DNA from: Micromonospora cabrerizensis
Lineage (GTDB): Bacteria > Actinomycetota > Actinomycetes > Mycobacteriales > Micromonosporaceae
DNA length: 64,000 bases
Direction: 5' to 3'
Assembly (NCBI RefSeq): GCF_022230955.1
Contig: NZ_JAKKFI010000051.1
Span: 62,001 to 126,000, forward strand
Below, one piece after another: positions 17,792 to 26,593 of the stretch. Below the pieces are notes generated by a model. That model worked only from the letters and a program-made list of their open reading frames with translations, ran no database searches and was not told where the DNA came from. The translations under genes were made by a program, and so were the position numbers. Positions within the stretch are counted from its first letter, which is position 1, and each line of letters begins with the position of its first letter.

Positions 17792-19036
17792 TCAGCGGTT
17801 CGACGCCTCGCCGCCACTGTCCGGTTGGACGTGCTCGAACCGCACCCGGCTCAGAAATCCCGGGAGGTCACTGAGCACGTACAGCTCGCCGCGCACGTCT
17901 GCGCCGAACGCGGTCGGCTGGGTGGGGAAGTTGCCGATCTCAGCGGACTCGTAGCCACCCGTGGACTTGGGTCGTACGGCGAACGCGCGGGTCGAGCAGT
18001 AGTCACTCGCGATGTAGGTCCCCCGCGCCTCCGGGGTGACGGCCCCCCGGTACACCAGACCGCCGATGATGGAGCAGTTCTCCGTCATGTAGTGGTCGTA
18101 CTCGACGACCGGGTCGGTGAGCCGCACGCCCGGCCGGCACTGCGTCTGGTCGAAGACCGGCGTGCCCTCCCGGCAGGACCAGCCGAGGTTCGCGCCACGC
18201 TGCGACGGGCGGATGTGGTTGATCTCCTCGATCAGGCCCTGGCCGACGTCACCAATCCACAGTGAGTTGTCGGCCGGGTCGATGGAGAACTTCCACGGGT
18301 TGCGCAGCCCGTAGACCCAGATCTCCGGTCGCGCGCCCGCCGTGCGGACGAACGGGTTGTCGGAGGGCACGCAGTAGGGCTTCCCCCGGCAGGAGCGGTT
18401 GACGTCGATCCGCAGGATCTTGCCGAGCAGGGTGCCGAGGTTCTGACCGGCCTTGAACGGGTCGTTCGCGTGACCGCCGTCGCCGAGGGACCAGTAGAGG
18501 TAGCCGTCGCGGCCGAACGCCACCTGTCCACCGTTGTGGTTGCCGTACTCGGCGTGCTCCTGGGTGAGCAGCACCTGCACCCGCTCGGGAGCGCCGATGG
18601 GCACTCGTGCCAGGGTCAGTGCGCCGGCCGGCAGGCTCGTGTAGGCCACGTAGAGGATCCCGGTCCGCGCGAAGTTCGGCGCGGGCGTGATGCCGAGGAG
18701 GCCGCGCTCGTTGTCCGACGTGTCGATCCGGGCGGTCAGGTCGAGCACCGGCTCGGCTGCCAGGCCGGTGTCGGGGTGGTAGGCGCGGACGGTGCCGTTC
18801 TTCTCCGCGATCAGCATCCGGCCGTCCGGCAGCCCGGTGATCGCGATCGGGCGCTGGAGACCGAAGGCCACCTGTTCGGACACCACGGTCAGCTCGGTGA
18901 GTGGCACCGCGCGGGTGTGGGATGGGCCGGCCGCGGCGGTGCCGGCCACCGGCGCGGGCGGCAACAGGGACGCAAGCAAGGCCAGAATGAGCAGCCCGGC
19001 CAGCATGGTGGCCGGGCGACGACGCCGTCGCGACAT
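17792..19036 (-). CDS. Secreted PQQ-dependent sugar dehydrogenase family protein
   Basis: This 414-residue protein has a signal peptide (RRRRR, then a hydrophobic stretch, cut near AGTAAA) and a six-bladed propeller of the soluble glucose/sorbosone dehydrogenase family. Typical blocks are 'LPDGRMLIAEKNGTVRAY', 'DNERGLLGITPAPNF', 'NHNGGQVAFGRDGYLYWSLGDGG' and 'GLRNPWKFSIDP'. The family oxidises sugars or related alcohols outside the membrane with PQQ. Whether this host makes PQQ cannot be seen here. ATG 19036 has GAGGAG upstream. A CebR/CelR-like operator lies in the promoter region, so it may respond to cello-oligosaccharides. Confidence 0.88.
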   Translation of the reverse strand: MSRRRRRPATMLAGLLILALLASLLPPAPVAGTAAAGPSHTRAVPLTELTVVSEQVAFGLQRPIAITGLPDGRMLIAEKNGTVRAYHPDTGLAAEPVLDLTARIDTSDNERGLLGITPAPNFARTGILYVAYTSLPAGALTLARVPIGAPERVQVLLTQEHAEYGNHNGGQVAFGRDGYLYWSLGDGGHANDPFKAGQNLGTLLGKILRIDVNRSCRGKPYCVPSDNPFVRTAGARPEIWVYGLRNPWKFSIDPADNSLWIGDVGQGLIEEINHIRPSQRGANLGWSCREGTPVFDQTQCRPGVRLTDPVVEYDHYMTENCSIIGGLVYRGAVTPEARGTYIASDYCSTRAFAVRPKSTGGYESAEIGNFPTQPTAFGADVRGELYVLSDLPGFLSRVRFEHVQPDSGGEASNR

Positions 19037-19074
19037 GTGCAGCTCCTCGAGCAGGTGGGGTGGAAGGCGTGGGT

Positions 19075-19088
19075 TGGGAGCGTTCCCA
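19075..19088. promoter_or_regulatory. CebR/CelR-like (LacI family) operator
   Basis: TGGGAGCGTTCCCA differs by one base from TGGGAGCGCTCCCA, the known 14-bp operator of the cellulose-utilisation repressors CebR (Streptomyces) and CelR (Thermobifida). It lies 39-52 bases upstream of the sugar dehydrogenase start, in the space shared with the divergent gene at 19151. Confidence 0.6.
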
Positions 19089-19150
19089 CCATACATCGAG
19101 TCAGATCAATGACAAGCCCCGATTCGCAGCCTGCTGCTACAACGTGCGCT

Positions 19151-20491
19151 ATGGGTGTGGAGCCGGACGTCACGGGGCCCCGGGTCGGGCTGTCTACCCC
19201 CGGGCAGCGCGTCCTGGGGCAGCTCGGCGCGGTCTGGTTGCTGGGGTCGGCGTTGCTGACCACTGCCATCCCCGCACTGGCCCCGCTGCTCTTCGTCGGC
19301 TGGGGCGCGGTGCTGGTGGGGTTGCTGGTCGTGGTCATCCTCGCCGTCGGGCTCCTACGGCTGGTCGCCCGGTCCACGGCGTCCGTCACGGTCCTCGCTG
19401 CACGTCCCGGCCTCTGGGCGCTGCTGGTCCTCGTCGGTGGGCTGGCCCTGGCGTGGCTCGCCTGGCGCTGGAGCGACGAGGTGGGCCTGGGCGTCAGCTC
19501 CGGCGCGACGCTCACCCTGCTCCTGGGCGGCGTGCCCTACGTGCTCGTCGCCGGGCTGCTGCTGCGCGGGTGGCGGCCGCGGCTCGCCGCCGGGCTCGCG
19601 CTGGTCGGCCTTCTGGGCCTCGGCCTGGTCGCGCTCGCCCGTTCCGGCCCCGACGAGGTCACCGAGCGGCTGCGGTACGCGGGCCAGGACCGCCGGACCG
19701 CGTACGTGGTCGAGGTTCCCGGATATCGCCCCGCCGATCCCGCCTACGGCGCCGTGGTGGGTGCTGGGGAGTTCGCACCCGCCGACCCGGCCGTGGTGCC
19801 GCCTGCGCGCCACGTCAACGTGATAGCTGGTCCGGTCGTCGGCGACGCGCGGGGGGAGTGCGGCCAGCCGCACCTCGACTCCGTGCCGTCGGCGGAGAGT
19901 TGCGCCACCGAACCGGGCGGGGCGGTCTATCTTCGCGGGGTCGTCGAACACGGATACCAGGTGACGCGCGGCGACCGTGGCGTCGTCGTCCTCGGCTCGC
20001 TGGCCGTCGACCGCGACCTGTTGCGCCGAGCCACCCGCACGCTACGCCCGGCGACCGCCGTCGATCTGCCCACCGAGGAACGACCGGCCGACCTGTTCGT
20101 GGTCGACCTGCCCGGTTACCGGGCCCAACCACTCGGCATCCCCCGGGGCGTGGGCTACGCCCCCGCGGACCACACCGGCGGTGCCGCCAGCGTGCGCGTG
20201 GCCCTGCACGTCACGTACGCCGGGCAGGACCAGTGCTTCCAGGCCGCCTGCACGTCCGAGGGCGCCGGGCTCACGTACGTTCGGCGCGAGGACAGCCACG
20301 CGTACGTGCTCCGCCGGGGTGAGGTGGACGTCGGTGTCACCGGCGGCGTCTCCGTCGACCGGTCGCTGCTGCGAGACGCGGCGCTGGCGGCCCGTCCCGC
20401 GAGCGAGGACGAACTGCTCCGCGCCCTACCTCCGCCGCCGGAGCGGGACCTGCTGGACCGGCTTCGAGCCTGGCTGCAGACCCGCACCTGA
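19151..20491 (+). CDS. Four-TM membrane protein with extracytoplasmic domain
   Basis: I do not recognise a family for this 446-residue protein. The first ~170 residues contain four to five hydrophobic helices. The remaining ~270 form a soluble domain with two similar halves: 'RTAYVVEVPGYRPADPAYG' near 185 and 'DLFVVDLPGYRAQPLGIP' near 320 start matching blocks. Each block is followed by 'GVVxxxxxV-RGDRGVVVLGSLAVDRDLLRRA' or 'VDVGVTGGVSVDRSLLRDA'. The repeat suggests an internal duplication. ATG 19151 was chosen for closeness to the first helix; GTG 19157 and the earlier ATG 19109 are also in frame. It is divergent from the sugar dehydrogenase gene. Confidence 0.75.
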   Translation: MGVEPDVTGPRVGLSTPGQRVLGQLGAVWLLGSALLTTAIPALAPLLFVGWGAVLVGLLVVVILAVGLLRLVARSTASVTVLAARPGLWALLVLVGGLALAWLAWRWSDEVGLGVSSGATLTLLLGGVPYVLVAGLLLRGWRPRLAAGLALVGLLGLGLVALARSGPDEVTERLRYAGQDRRTAYVVEVPGYRPADPAYGAVVGAGEFAPADPAVVPPARHVNVIAGPVVGDARGECGQPHLDSVPSAESCATEPGGAVYLRGVVEHGYQVTRGDRGVVVLGSLAVDRDLLRRATRTLRPATAVDLPTEERPADLFVVDLPGYRAQPLGIPRGVGYAPADHTGGAASVRVALHVTYAGQDQCFQAACTSEGAGLTYVRREDSHAYVLRRGEVDVGVTGGVSVDRSLLRDAALAARPASEDELLRALPPPPERDLLDRLRAWLQTRT

Positions 20492-20505
20492 CACGTCCAC
20501 CCCCA

Positions 20506-20539
20506 GCACCGTCGGCGGGCACGCTCTCGCCGATGGTGC
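20506..20539. terminator. Bidirectional hairpin terminator
   Basis: A 12-bp stem with one G-U pair (GCACCGTCGGCG / CGCCGATGGTGC) sits between convergent genes ending at 20491 (+) and 20557 (-). Confidence 0.7.
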
Positions 20540-20556
20540 CCACCGGAGGACGGGGC

Positions 20557-21396
20557 CTACGGTTTGCGGGCGAGGAGCCCGACGAAGGTGTGATAGGTGT
20601 CGGTCTGCTGTGGACCGGGCGCACCCGGCTCCGGACGCCACTCGGCCAGGGGCACCAGCCCCGGCTCCAGCAGCGTCAGCCCATCGGCGAACGACAGGAT
20701 CTCCTCGTCGGTACGCCAGCGGCCGGTGCCCAGCGACTCGTTGAAGACCCGCTCGACCTCGCGGGCCTTGCGGGAGCCCTCCGGGTCACGCTCGGCCGGG
20801 TCGCGGAAGTGCGAGATCGCGACGTAGCTGCCGGAGGGCAGCGCGTCGATCAGTGCGGCCGCCACCGCTCGCGGATCCTCGTCGTCACCAAGGTGGTGCA
20901 GGATCGCGAAGAGCAACAACCCGATCGGCCGGTCGAAATCGAGGAACCGACGTACGTCCGGATGGTTGAGGATCACCTCTGGTGCCCGAACGTCCGCCTG
21001 GATCACCGTCGCGGTGCCCTCGGCGGCCAGCAGGGCCCGTCCGTGTGCCAGGACGATCGGGTCATTGTCCACATACACCACCTGAGCCTTCGGGTTCTGC
21101 TCGGTGGCGACCTCGTGCACGTTGCCCTGGGTGGGCAGCCCCGAGCCGATGTCGAGGAACTGGTCGATGCCCGCCTCGGCGACGAGGAAGCGAATCACTC
21201 GACGCAGAAAGGCCCGGTTCGCCTGACCGGCTGCCGGCCCGTCCGGTGTGATCCGCAGGGCGTGCTCGGCGACCTTCCGGTCGACCTCGAAGTTGTCCTT
21301 GCCCCCCAGGAAGAAGTCATAGACTCGGGCCACGCTGGGAATGCTGGGGTCGATGCCGGGGGGTGCCGCCTTGTCGCGGGTCACAGGCGTCTCCAT
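20557..21396 (-). CDS. SAM-dependent methyltransferase, DUF574 family
   Basis: This 279-residue protein is a clear member of the actinobacterial S-adenosylmethionine methyltransferase family once called DUF574. Hallmarks are the N-terminal 'PSVARVYDFFLGGKDNFEVDR', the SAM-binding 'FLDIGSGLPTQGNVHEVA', the acidic 'VVYVDNDPIVLAHGRALL' and the later 'GLLLFAILHHLGDDEDP'. These proteins are abundant in Streptomyces and relatives, often near regulatory gene sets, but substrates are mostly unknown. The ATG at 21396 gives the full family length. The 174 bp upstream to the GH76 stop show nothing clear. Confidence 0.93.
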   Translation of the reverse strand: METPVTRDKAAPPGIDPSIPSVARVYDFFLGGKDNFEVDRKVAEHALRITPDGPAAGQANRAFLRRVIRFLVAEAGIDQFLDIGSGLPTQGNVHEVATEQNPKAQVVYVDNDPIVLAHGRALLAAEGTATVIQADVRAPEVILNHPDVRRFLDFDRPIGLLLFAILHHLGDDEDPRAVAAALIDALPSGSYVAISHFRDPAERDPEGSRKAREVERVFNESLGTGRWRTDEEILSFADGLTLLEPGLVPLAEWRPEPGAPGPQQTDTYHTFVGLLARKP

Positions 21397-21570
21397 TCGG
21401 TTGGGATCAGCGCAGGCCGGGGTCTGCGGGTGATGCCGGAGTTGCGGCGAGTGTAGCGATCGGGAGGGCTGAATTTCCGCCCCGACTGGTATCGCTCCCA
21501 GAGCATCGTCCGCAGCCGCTCAGGCCCACACCGCGACCAGCCCGCAGAGCGTGCCCGAGTGCCCGTCCGG

Positions 21571-23037
21571 CTACGGGGCGGCGTTGAGCAGGTCCACCGC
21601 GATGTGCTGGCGGGCCGCGTCGGTGACGTCGACCGGTCCGGCCCAGCGCAGGCCGTAGGTGTCGAGCGCGGTGCGGTTGTTGGCGTACGCCGTGTCGGCC
21701 TGCGTCCGGAGATACCCGGTGTACGGATGGTCAGCGAGTGCGGCGTTGAGCTGGCCGAGCCCACGGACGTGCGGGCCCTTGAACGACGCGCCATCGGCCC
21801 CGCAGTTGTTGTTCGGCTCGCACGAATCGCGAAGGATGCCGCCCGAGTTGAGCTGGCTGCTGGTGGTGGCGGCGTTCGCGATCTGCCGGGCCCGGGTCAG
21901 CAGTGCCGCGTCACCGGTGGCGCGGTGCAGCTCGGTCAACCCCGCCAACAACACACCCTGGTTGTACGACCACACGGCGCTGCCGTTGTTGCGGCAGGTC
22001 GACAGGCTGATCCCGTCGTTCACCAGGTTCGAGCTGTTGATCATGCCGGTGCCCTGGAACCAGGCCCACTCCTGCTGCGCCCGCTGAAGATAGGCGGTGT
22101 CGCCCGGGATGCGGTTGTGCAGCGCTGCGGTCACCTGTAGGTAGAGGCTGTTGGCGATGGCTGCCTTGTAGCCCCGGGCGGTGCTCCACCAGATGCCGCC
22201 GCCGCACCGGCTGTCCCAGTAGGCGCTCATGTGGTCGGCGGCGGCGCGCGCGGTGGCCAGGTAACGCGCCTCGCCGGTCAGGTCGTAGGCGGCGATCCAG
22301 GCCATGGCCCACCAGCCGGTGTCGTCGAGGTACTCGTTGCGGAACTGACCGAGCCACTTGTCGACGTTGCGGTCGTAGGTGTTGGCGATCGCGTACCGGT
22401 AGCTGCCCATCCCACTCACCCGGATGTTCTCGATCACGGCGGTGAGCGCGTTCGCGGAGTTCCACCAGCCGGTCGTGTCGAACAGGCCGGTGCCGAGGTT
22501 GTAGCTCATCATCAGCCCGGTGGCGGCGGCGGTCCGGCGGGTGCTGGCGTTCCAGGTCGAACGGGCCCACGCGGTGCAGGCCGTCTCGGGTCGGTCACCC
22601 GCCTTGCCGCAGGCGCGCAGTGCCCCCACCCGGCTGGTGGCCCAGTCGTCCACGTTGTACATGGCGGTACGGCCGGTGCGGACCCCGCTGGGTATCGGGG
22701 CCAGGCCCAGTCGACCGTCGGCGACGAAGGTGCGACCGCCGTCGAAGGAGCGCTCAAGCCAGCTCTGGTCGCCGGGGTTGCCGTTGCCGATGACGGCCCA
22801 GGACATGGCGTCGATGTCGTTGACGTGCAGCGAGATCTGCCGACCGTAGATGGTCGCGGTGACCGGGGCCCGGTCGGACGGCGCCAGTGCGGCGTCACGA
22901 CCGTCACAGTGCCGGTTGCAGATCACGGCCAGGGCGGCGGGAGCGGCGGTCGCCGCGGTGGGCGCCACCGTGACGCCGAACCCGGCGAGCATGGCCGCTG
23001 CCAGCAGCGCGGCGAGCCGGGAGATGGGGACGGACAT
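21571..23037 (-). CDS. Secreted glycoside hydrolase family 76
   Basis: The 488-residue protein has a signal peptide ending near ATAAPA and an (alpha/alpha)6-barrel of the GH76 family, endo-alpha-1,6-mannanases that cut fungal or actinobacterial mannans. The family's paired catalytic aspartates are visible in YLDDTGWW (Asp238-Asp239). Other family marks are '[16 protein letters not shown]', '[23 protein letters not shown]' and '[20 protein letters not shown]'. An N-terminal region with paired Cys ([12 protein letters not shown]) precedes the barrel. ATG 23037 has AAGGAG upstream. It lies downstream of the large multidomain gene at 23214 but behind a strong terminator, so it is probably transcribed on its own. 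Confidence 0.92.
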   Translation of the reverse strand: MSVPISRLAALLAAAMLAGFGVTVAPTAATAAPAALAVICNRHCDGRDAALAPSDRAPVTATIYGRQISLHVNDIDAMSWAVIGNGNPGDQSWLERSFDGGRTFVADGRLGLAPIPSGVRTGRTAMYNVDDWATSRVGALRACGKAGDRPETACTAWARSTWNASTRRTAAATGLMMSYNLGTGLFDTTGWWNSANALTAVIENIRVSGMGSYRYAIANTYDRNVDKWLGQFRNEYLDDTGWWAMAWIAAYDLTGEARYLATARAAADHMSAYWDSRCGGGIWWSTARGYKAAIANSLYLQVTAALHNRIPGDTAYLQRAQQEWAWFQGTGMINSSNLVNDGISLSTCRNNGSAVWSYNQGVLLAGLTELHRATGDAALLTRARQIANAATTSSQLNSGGILRDSCEPNNNCGADGASFKGPHVRGLGQLNAALADHPYTGYLRTQADTAYANNRTALDTYGLRWAGPVDVTDAARQHIAVDLLNAAP

Positions 23038-23166
23038 CGTGACTCTCCTTGGACGGAGGACGTTGAGCCGGATGGTGGGGGACGGGTCCGCAGCTCGCCG
23101 GGTGGCGCACGCCCTTGCGTGAGGCCCGCGCCGCCGGTCCGCAGTCTCGCGGGACGCGCGTAACGA

Positions 23167-23207
23167 GCGGGCGGGAGGAGGGGCGCCGCCCCGCTCCTCC
23201 CGCCCGC
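23167..23207 (-). terminator. Strong hairpin terminator
   Basis: A perfect 14-bp GC stem (GCGGGCGGGAGGAG / CTCCTCCCGCCCGC) with a GGGC/GCCC inner part begins seven bases after the stop of the gene ending at 23214. Confidence 0.8.
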
Positions 23208-23213
23208 GATGGA

Positions 23214-26200
23214 TCAGATGATCGGTTCCACCCAGATGTTGCGGTAGATGATGTTGGCGCCGGGGTCGCCGTGGTCCTGCAGACGGATCGGTCCCGCTGA
23301 CGGGCCTTCCGCTGCCCCGTTGCCGGTGGACCCGGTGATCTGGGCATTGTTGTGGATGGTGACGCCGTTCCACACGACCGTGACCCGGGCGTTCTCCGTC
23401 TTGACTCCGGAGGCGTTGAACCGGGCGGCGCGGAAGGTGACGTCGTAGGTCTGCCAGGTCTGCGGGGCGGTGGCGGCGTTCACCGACGGTGCCAGCTTCT
23501 CGTAGATGGCACCGCCCTCGTTGTTCGCGGGGGTCGTGTCTCCGAAGGAGTCCAGGACCTGTAGCTCGTAGCGGTCCTGTAGGTAGATTCCGCTGTTGGA
23601 CCGGGCCTGGCCGGTGATCTCCGGCGGCAGGTTCGGGAGCCAGAACTCGACGTGCAGTTTGAAGTCGCCGAATGCCTGCTTGCTCTTGATGTCGCCGCCC
23701 AGGACCTCCATTCCGCCGCCGGTGAGCGGCCAGGTGGCCGGGCTGCCGTTGGCCTGCTGGAAGTTGTTCAGGTTGGACCCGTCGAACAGGACCAGCCGGC
23801 TGGCTGCGCTGTAGACCTCGAACTCGTAGATGCGCGCGGCGGCGTCGGTGGTGCTCGTGGCCGCCGTGACGTTGATCCGGGCGTACCTGGCCTGTGTGGT
23901 GGTGATGTCGTGGGTGGTGGTGCTGGCGGTGTTGCCGGTGACGTTCGCGACCGTCGTCCAGGCGGTGCCGTTGGTGCTGACCTGGAGGTTGAAGTCGCGG
24001 GTGTTCCAGGCGGCGTCCTCACCGCCGGCACCGGCGTGCTGGACCACCAACCTGTCGACGTTCTGCGTGGAGCCGAGGTCCACCTGCATCCACTTGTTGG
24101 TGCCGAGCGAACACCACTTGTCGGTGTTGCCCCCACTGACGGTGCCGTTGACCGCCTTGGCCGGGCCCTCAGCGGTGGCGCAGGAGCTGTCGGCGGTTGC
24201 CGGCCTGCCGAGGGCGAGGTTGGTGGCGACGGCCTGACCGGGGATCGCGTTGAGCGTGTACCAGACCTCGGTGTTCCACAGCGACTGACCGTTGCTCGCC
24301 GCGAACGGCTTCGGCGAGCGGATGTGCACCACCCGGCCGGGCTTCAGGCCGTTGATCGCGAGTGTGACCTTCTTGCCGTCGGCCGACAGGCTCGCCGAGG
24401 ACACTGACAGGGTCTCCTCGTCGATCTTCGGCCCGCCGTAGGCCGCCGTCGGGACGTATCGCCACTGCTTCACCCGGTACTTGGTCGCGAGGGCGGTGGC
24501 AGTCGCGGCGGACAACGGCTGGGTGTACTCGATCTCGAACCCGTTGGGCAGCGCCCGCATGGCCAGCATGTCGAAGGCGTTGCCGCCGTTCGGGGTCAGC
24601 TTCTGCAACCCGTAGCTCAACTTGCCGGTCTGGCCCCAGTTGCCGCCGGCCCCGAGCCCGCCGACGTAGATGGCGCCGTCCGGTCCGAGGTTGACCTCCG
24701 AGACACCGGCTTCCAGGCCCTGGGTGAGACGGAACAGCGCGCCCTGGTACTCGCCGTTGATCTTCTCGACGAAAGCCCGCTGCAGGCCGCCGTAGGTGAC
24801 GTCACCGATCATGAACTGCCCCGCGTAGGTGCCGGTGGGCATCAGCAGCGGCGTGCTCGGCGAGTTGCCGATCTCGTTCTGCGGCATCCAGAGCACCGGC
24901 TGGGTCACCGGCGCGTTGTCGAACGGGCCCGCCGGGTTGAGGTAGTGGTTGAAGAAGCGCCCCTGCTTGATGTGCACCAGCTTCGAGGACGGCTGCCAAC
25001 CACCCTGGTTGTCGGTGACGAAGATGCCGTTCTCCGGGCCCCAACCGATGCCGTGCGGCGTCCGCAGGCCACCTGCCACGTACGACACCGCACCGGTGTC
25101 CTTGTTGACCTTGATCGTCGTCCCACGGTTGGCGGCCGTCTGCGGATTCGTGGTGTTGCCGCCGTAGTCGATGCCCACCGACAGGTTCGCGTAGAAGAAC
25201 CCGTCCTGGTAGAGCAGGCCGAAGGCGAACTCGTGGAAGCCTCCGCCGTAGGGCCAGGTCGCCACCGTCTGGTACTGGTCGGCGACCTCGTCGCCGTTGG
25301 TGTCGGCCAGCCTGGTCAGCCGCGCCTTCTCCGTGACGTAGACGACGCCGTCGACGACCTTGAGCCCCATCGGCTCCTTGAGGTTGCTGCCGATGCGCTT
25401 GGTCGTCACGTTCCCGGGTGAGGTGCTGCCACCCGTGTTCGAGAGAATGTGGACCTCGCCGGCCTGCGAGGAACCGGACTGGTCGTTGCCACCCCAGGTG
25501 GAGACGACCAGTCGGCCGTCGGGCAGCCAGTCCATCCCGGTGACCTTCGGTTGGAAGCCGGTAGGTCGCAGATTGGTCAGCGAGAAATTCGGGTGCACCG
25601 AGGTCAACGGCAGCCCGTCGCCCGGCGAGTCGCCGGTGGCTTCGCACTCCTTGCGGCCCGGAGCGGTCACCCGCACGACGCCGGCGTCGGTGCTCAGCAC
25701 CGAGTTGGGCACGTTCACGAACGACGTCGAGCCGGGTGTCTGCCACTGCAGGGTCAGCTGCTGTCCGCCCGTAGCCTCGAAATGCTCGATCCGCAGCGAG
25801 TGATAACCGGTGGTCAGGTTGATGGAGCCGTCTTTCGGCTGCGCGCCGTGCAGGCCGTCGTGGTTGATCACCAGCGTGTCGTCGATCAGCAGACGTGAGC
25901 CGTCGTCGCTGGTCAGACGGAACGTGTAACTGCCGGCTTGTGGGATGTTGACGTTGCCGAGGACCTGGGCCAGGAAGTTGTCTTCCAATCCGAACTCGGC
26001 AGCCGTGGTCCAGTTGACCGTCGGCATGAGCTTGTCGATGTTCGGTGTCTGCGCCGCCTTCAGCGTGCAGAGGCTGCTGAGTGAGGTCTGCAGGTCGAAG
26101 ATCCGGAGCGTGACGCCGGGCTCCTGAGGGGGCGGGGCTGCGGATGCCGCCGTGGGCATCGACAGGCCGGCAACAGCGAGCGCGGCGGTGAGGGCAGCTG

Positions 26201-26237
26201 TGATGGGTAGGCGTGCTCGTCGGGGCGGTGCGAACAC
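23214..26237 (-). CDS. Secreted PA14 / sorbosone-DH / F5-8 C / DUF1080 protein
   Basis: This 1007-residue secreted protein joins four parts. After a signal peptide (cut near ASAA) comes a PA14-like domain (about 60-190; '[20 protein letters not shown]'). A propeller of the glucose/sorbosone dehydrogenase type follows (about 210-640; '[24 protein letters not shown]'). An F5/8 type C carbohydrate-binding domain (about 680-800; '[18 protein letters not shown]') comes next, and last a DUF1080 lectin-like hydrolase domain (about 810-1007; '[13 protein letters not shown]', '[19 protein letters not shown]'). DUF1080 proteins include 3-keto-glycoside hydrolases, so this could bind, oxidise and cleave plant-derived glycosides. 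GTG 26237 was chosen for its GGAGGA Shine-Dalgarno. Palindromic operators lie upstream. Confidence 0.9.
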   Translation of the reverse strand: MFAPPRRARLPITAALTAALAVAGLSMPTAASAAPPPQEPGVTLRIFDLQTSLSSLCTLKAAQTPNIDKLMPTVNWTTAAEFGLEDNFLAQVLGNVNIPQAGSYTFRLTSDDGSRLLIDDTLVINHDGLHGAQPKDGSINLTTGYHSLRIEHFEATGGQQLTLQWQTPGSTSFVNVPNSVLSTDAGVVRVTAPGRKECEATGDSPGDGLPLTSVHPNFSLTNLRPTGFQPKVTGMDWLPDGRLVVSTWGGNDQSGSSQAGEVHILSNTGGSTSPGNVTTKRIGSNLKEPMGLKVVDGVVYVTEKARLTRLADTNGDEVADQYQTVATWPYGGGFHEFAFGLLYQDGFFYANLSVGIDYGGNTTNPQTAANRGTTIKVNKDTGAVSYVAGGLRTPHGIGWGPENGIFVTDNQGGWQPSSKLVHIKQGRFFNHYLNPAGPFDNAPVTQPVLWMPQNEIGNSPSTPLLMPTGTYAGQFMIGDVTYGGLQRAFVEKINGEYQGALFRLTQGLEAGVSEVNLGPDGAIYVGGLGAGGNWGQTGKLSYGLQKLTPNGGNAFDMLAMRALPNGFEIEYTQPLSAATATALATKYRVKQWRYVPTAAYGGPKIDEETLSVSSASLSADGKKVTLAINGLKPGRVVHIRSPKPFAASNGQSLWNTEVWYTLNAIPGQAVATNLALGRPATADSSCATAEGPAKAVNGTVSGGNTDKWCSLGTNKWMQVDLGSTQNVDRLVVQHAGAGGEDAAWNTRDFNLQVSTNGTAWTTVANVTGNTASTTTHDITTTQARYARINVTAATSTTDAAARIYEFEVYSAASRLVLFDGSNLNNFQQANGSPATWPLTGGGMEVLGGDIKSKQAFGDFKLHVEFWLPNLPPEITGQARSNSGIYLQDRYELQVLDSFGDTTPANNEGGAIYEKLAPSVNAATAPQTWQTYDVTFRAARFNASGVKTENARVTVVWNGVTIHNNAQITGSTGNGAAEGPSAGPIRLQDHGDPGANIIYRNIWVEPII

Positions 26238-26315
26238 ATTTCCTCCAGCGGAAGCGGGACAACGACGCACGATCGCCGACACGGCATTCCGCTCAACGAC
26301 GTGTCCGGTCAACCC

Positions 26316-26331
26316 ATGACATCGATGTCAT
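26316..26331. promoter_or_regulatory. LacI-type operator, perfect 16-bp palindrome
   Basis: ATGACATCGATGTCAT is a perfect palindrome with the central CG typical of LacI-family operators. It lies about 80 bases upstream of the GTG start of the multidomain sugar-processing gene and probably controls it. No LacI-family gene lies in the window. Confidence 0.6.
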
Positions 26332-26371
26332 CCAAGGATGGTTGGCCCGGCACGCCGCTGCCTGGCGAGGT

Positions 26372-26405
26372 CAATCTAGGATTGTTTCATCTAGATGTCT
26401 AGATG
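26372..26405. promoter_or_regulatory. Two adjacent palindromes, probable operators
   Basis: CAATC-TAG-GATTG (26372-26384) is followed after three bases by the perfect 8-2-8 palindrome CATCTAGA-TG-TCTAGATG (26388-26405). The region is AT-richer than its surroundings and lies 135-170 bases upstream of the multidomain gene. The TCTAGA half-sites recall GntR-type operators. Apart from these and the LacI-like site, the 356-bp intergenic stretch 26238-26593 holds no gene I can support. Confidence 0.5.
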
Positions 26406-26593
26406 TTTCTGTGGCGCTGAGCCAACTTCTGCTCAGCAGAGCAAAAGATGTCCCGCGTGGCTATTTCAATTCGTGGCAGAGGGCGGCGAACCGGCCGGCA
26501 CTCGGAAATGCGGTGCGCATACCGCTCGCGGCGCGGCCTCCGAGCCCACCTGCGTCGCACCCCGCTGTCCCGGACCCCCGCGCCACCGCGTGG

